64,000 nt of DNA from Prochilodus magdalenae (taxonomy: Eukaryota > Chordata > Actinopteri > Characiformes > Prochilodontidae), in assembly GCA_024036415.1 (NCBI GenBank), contig JAMWET010000024.1:1-64000 (forward strand), read 5' to 3'. The notes under the pieces are model-generated. The model had not been told where the DNA came from. It did not search any database and saw nothing but the letters and a program-made list of their open reading frames with translations. Shown piece after piece: positions 61,701 to 64,000 of the stretch. The position numbers were made by a program, and so were the translations under genes. How positions within the stretch are numbered: the first letter of the stretch is position 1; the number at the start of each line of letters is the position of its first letter.

Positions 61701-64000
61701 GATACAGACCCACTGATTAGGCTGCCAGTTGTGTCCACAGACAGTGACATATCTAGCACTTCCAGAAAACCGATAAGAATGGTCTCACCCACAGGAGGTC
61801 AAAACATGATTGTCTGATTCTTCTGTTTCTATGTAATTATGCTAGTATAGTCAATCCAACGTGCTAGTCTCCTCAGTTCTTGAGGACCTAGCCTACAGTA
61901 GTTTATTCAACAATTACACTGAATAAAAATAAACAAATAACTACAGGCATTTATTTTTTGCTTTCCAAATATCAGTAGGTCTCCATCTGTCTTCATCTGT
62001 TCTGTCATTCTCTGTAGTAGCAGCCATTTTTGACTTGACCTCACAGTAATGGCATAATAAACCTGCTAATAGACAATGAAATGCTTTTTGAAGGTCCTGG
62101 ACGGTCAAACTAGATTTAAAATATTTCTTGCAGAGTGATGTGATTTCTGTCCTGCTGGGAACCATTTGGTAAGTTGAATAAGCTTACACTACTGCAACAT
62201 TAACTGGAAGTTAGTAAGTAGTTTTTGCCATTTGATTTATTGTTAAATTTTAACCTGCTGGCATAAACATCAAGGTTAGGACATTTTAATATGTCTGGGG
62301 TAACTACAAATACTTTAGCCCATATGAACTGACCAGTAGCTTCCCATACAAATGTCATTACTAGACTTCCACTGGTAAACCTAATCCAGCTTGAAAAGAT
62401 GAATTTCACCACTTTTTTCATTTGTGCATAATTAAAAAGTCACAGTGTAAACAATAGTCATGGTGTAAATCTGCAGGAACTTGGGGGAATGGGAGTATAT
62501 TTGTTTCCCTACATGTGCTGTTGTAGCCTAGAAAAATTAAATCAACTAAATTAGCATACAACTGGGTCGCATACAATGCCATGATGTGTATATGATATAT
62601 GATGAATGATTAAATGAATGATATAGTGGCTCAGCATGTGGAACCGGAGCTCTCTGTGTGTGACTGTGTTTTCTATCACTATGTTAGAGGAGCTCCATAC
62701 TGCCTTTAGTGTTGGATGCATCACATTTAGCCTTTTATTACATGGTTCTTCACACTGCAAAACGAATGTGATAACCTTTGTAAAATTACATGACTAGGGG
62801 AAAAAAGTAGGCTTCAGCTTTAACCTCAATCTGGTCCAACTAACCTGCCTTTCCTTAAATCCGTGTTTGCCCTATTGGACTGCTCTCTGATACTGCTGCT
62901 ATAGAGTTGACTTTTACAGTACCGGCTAAAATTTCCACAGGGGAAATGTTTCCCAATGATCCTTTATGACACAGTGTGACTTTTGGCCTGACCTAAAAAC
63001 TGAAACCGAGGAGGGAAAAAAGGATGAAGGTTACGTCAAAAGTCACCTGCAAATGCCACAGTAGCGTGCTCTTACATGTGCAAATGAGCCCATTCCTAAG
63101 GTGGCAATTATCAGTTTTCACACTGACATTTAGCCCAATTTGTCTGCCAGGAAAAAAGTCCTTGAAGCCGCTATTGCCTGGATGGGGTGTCACAGGCACA
63201 GGATGCATCACGTCCCAGGAAAACAGTGCTGAAAAATGCAAACCGATACACAGCTCCAGGGAGGACAACCTCTCTCAGAGTTTCACTCAAACCTCCAGCA
63301 AACCCATTTTAATGGAGCTTTCCACACTGTTTGCCTGAAAAATGGTCCATAACGATGTTCTTATTTTTCTGCTTTGGGTTCCTCCACACTCTGTTAATAA
63401 ACAAACACTCCTGAACAGCATTCACACTGCCTTTCTTTTTTTGTTTCCATTGTTTTGGACCACTGACCTGAAGTGAACAGACCTGACAGCAGCTCAATGA
63501 AAGTTACCAAGCCAGGGGTATTTTGTAACATTGCTTTCAGTGCAGGTGCATGGTGTACAGCAGCTCAGCGGTCACTTGCTGTCCAGATGCGGAGTGGGTG
63601 AACTGAGTAGAAGAGGGTATTGCAGGGTGCTTCAGAACCAGCGAGAGATCATGTTCTTTCAGGTTTAACTGCATTCTGCATATTGTTCCTGTTGGAAGGA
63701 AGCCTTGTTACTGCAGTTTTTCTTTCACCATCTGAAAGGTCAACTGCTCGTCTTATTGTGCCAATATTTCAAGATGAACTGACTTAACAGACCAACTGTG
63801 AGGTGCCTGGACCTTAAAATCTATTAGTGGTTTTTAAGCACAAGTTTTAAACTGTTCCTTCCTTCAGTAAGCCGTGACAAGTTGGTACAGCCTGTTCACA
63901 AATGTGTGTGAGCGAGTAATAAAGGAGAGCCTTTCTATACCAGAGCAACCAAGGTCTCTCCCTCTTTGGCTGCAGCCTTGCCATTGAGACACAGCTAGAC
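55796..64000. other. 8.2 kb of unique DNA with minor repeats
   Basis: No exon with both splice sites and a recognisable peptide was found. There are A runs at 60570-60590 and 60838-60850. A possible decayed MITE lies at about 59390-59470 (TAGAACCATTTGG, then GTGGTTCTATCAAGG). About 63000-63240 looks like a candidate conserved non-coding element (AAATGCCACAGTAGCGTGCT, AATGAGCCCATTCCTAAGGT). None of these is confirmed. Confidence 0.4.

Overview
This window looks like non-coding nuclear DNA from a teleost fish. The evidence is many decayed Tc1/mariner copies with TA-flanked inverted repeats, hAT-type MITEs with CAGTG ends, tRNA-headed SINE pieces, a LINE 3' end with an AATAAAAGTGATTTGATTTG-type tail, CA/GA/TA microsatellites and vertebrate-style splice signals. 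The species cannot be named from the sequence; an otophysan-type fish is only a guess. There are no bacterial operons, ribosome binding sites or CRISPR arrays. No complete protein-coding gene is visible, and almost all long open frames are low-complexity or satellite artefacts.

Layout. 1-9460 is a tandem satellite with a period of about 183 bp (roughly 51 copies) and larger duplicated blocks inside it. It stops abruptly at a T-rich junction. 9461-19540 is single-copy-like DNA with a 0.56 kb GA-rich tract, CA repeats and one dispersed repeat. 19541-23400 holds two internally deleted Tc1-like transposons, one convincing 150 bp coding exon on the minus strand (21487-21636) and degraded Tc1 and LINE pieces. 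24774-26094 is a 54-bp minisatellite of about 24 units. 26095-47370 is mostly unique sequence with scattered repeats: a probable solo LTR, a LINE 3' end, hAT MITEs, Tc1 relics, an almost perfect 142-bp inverted repeat and a GC-rich island. 47371-52390 is a second, much longer array (about 93 units) of the same 54-bp minisatellite in the opposite orientation. 52391-64000 holds a second GA-rich tract, two SINE-type retroposons pointing at each other and otherwise unremarkable DNA.

Interpretation. The only support for a real gene is the lone phase 1-1 exon at 21487-21636. The rest of the window is therefore likely intron or intergenic DNA around a long-intron gene on the minus strand (inference). 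The most unusual structure is the pair of inverted arrays of one 54-bp minisatellite 21.3 kb apart. The longer array shows recent block duplication of about 671 bp, plus short scrambled stretches that may be assembly consensus errors. The 183-bp satellite has the same kind of block duplication and scrambled stretches.
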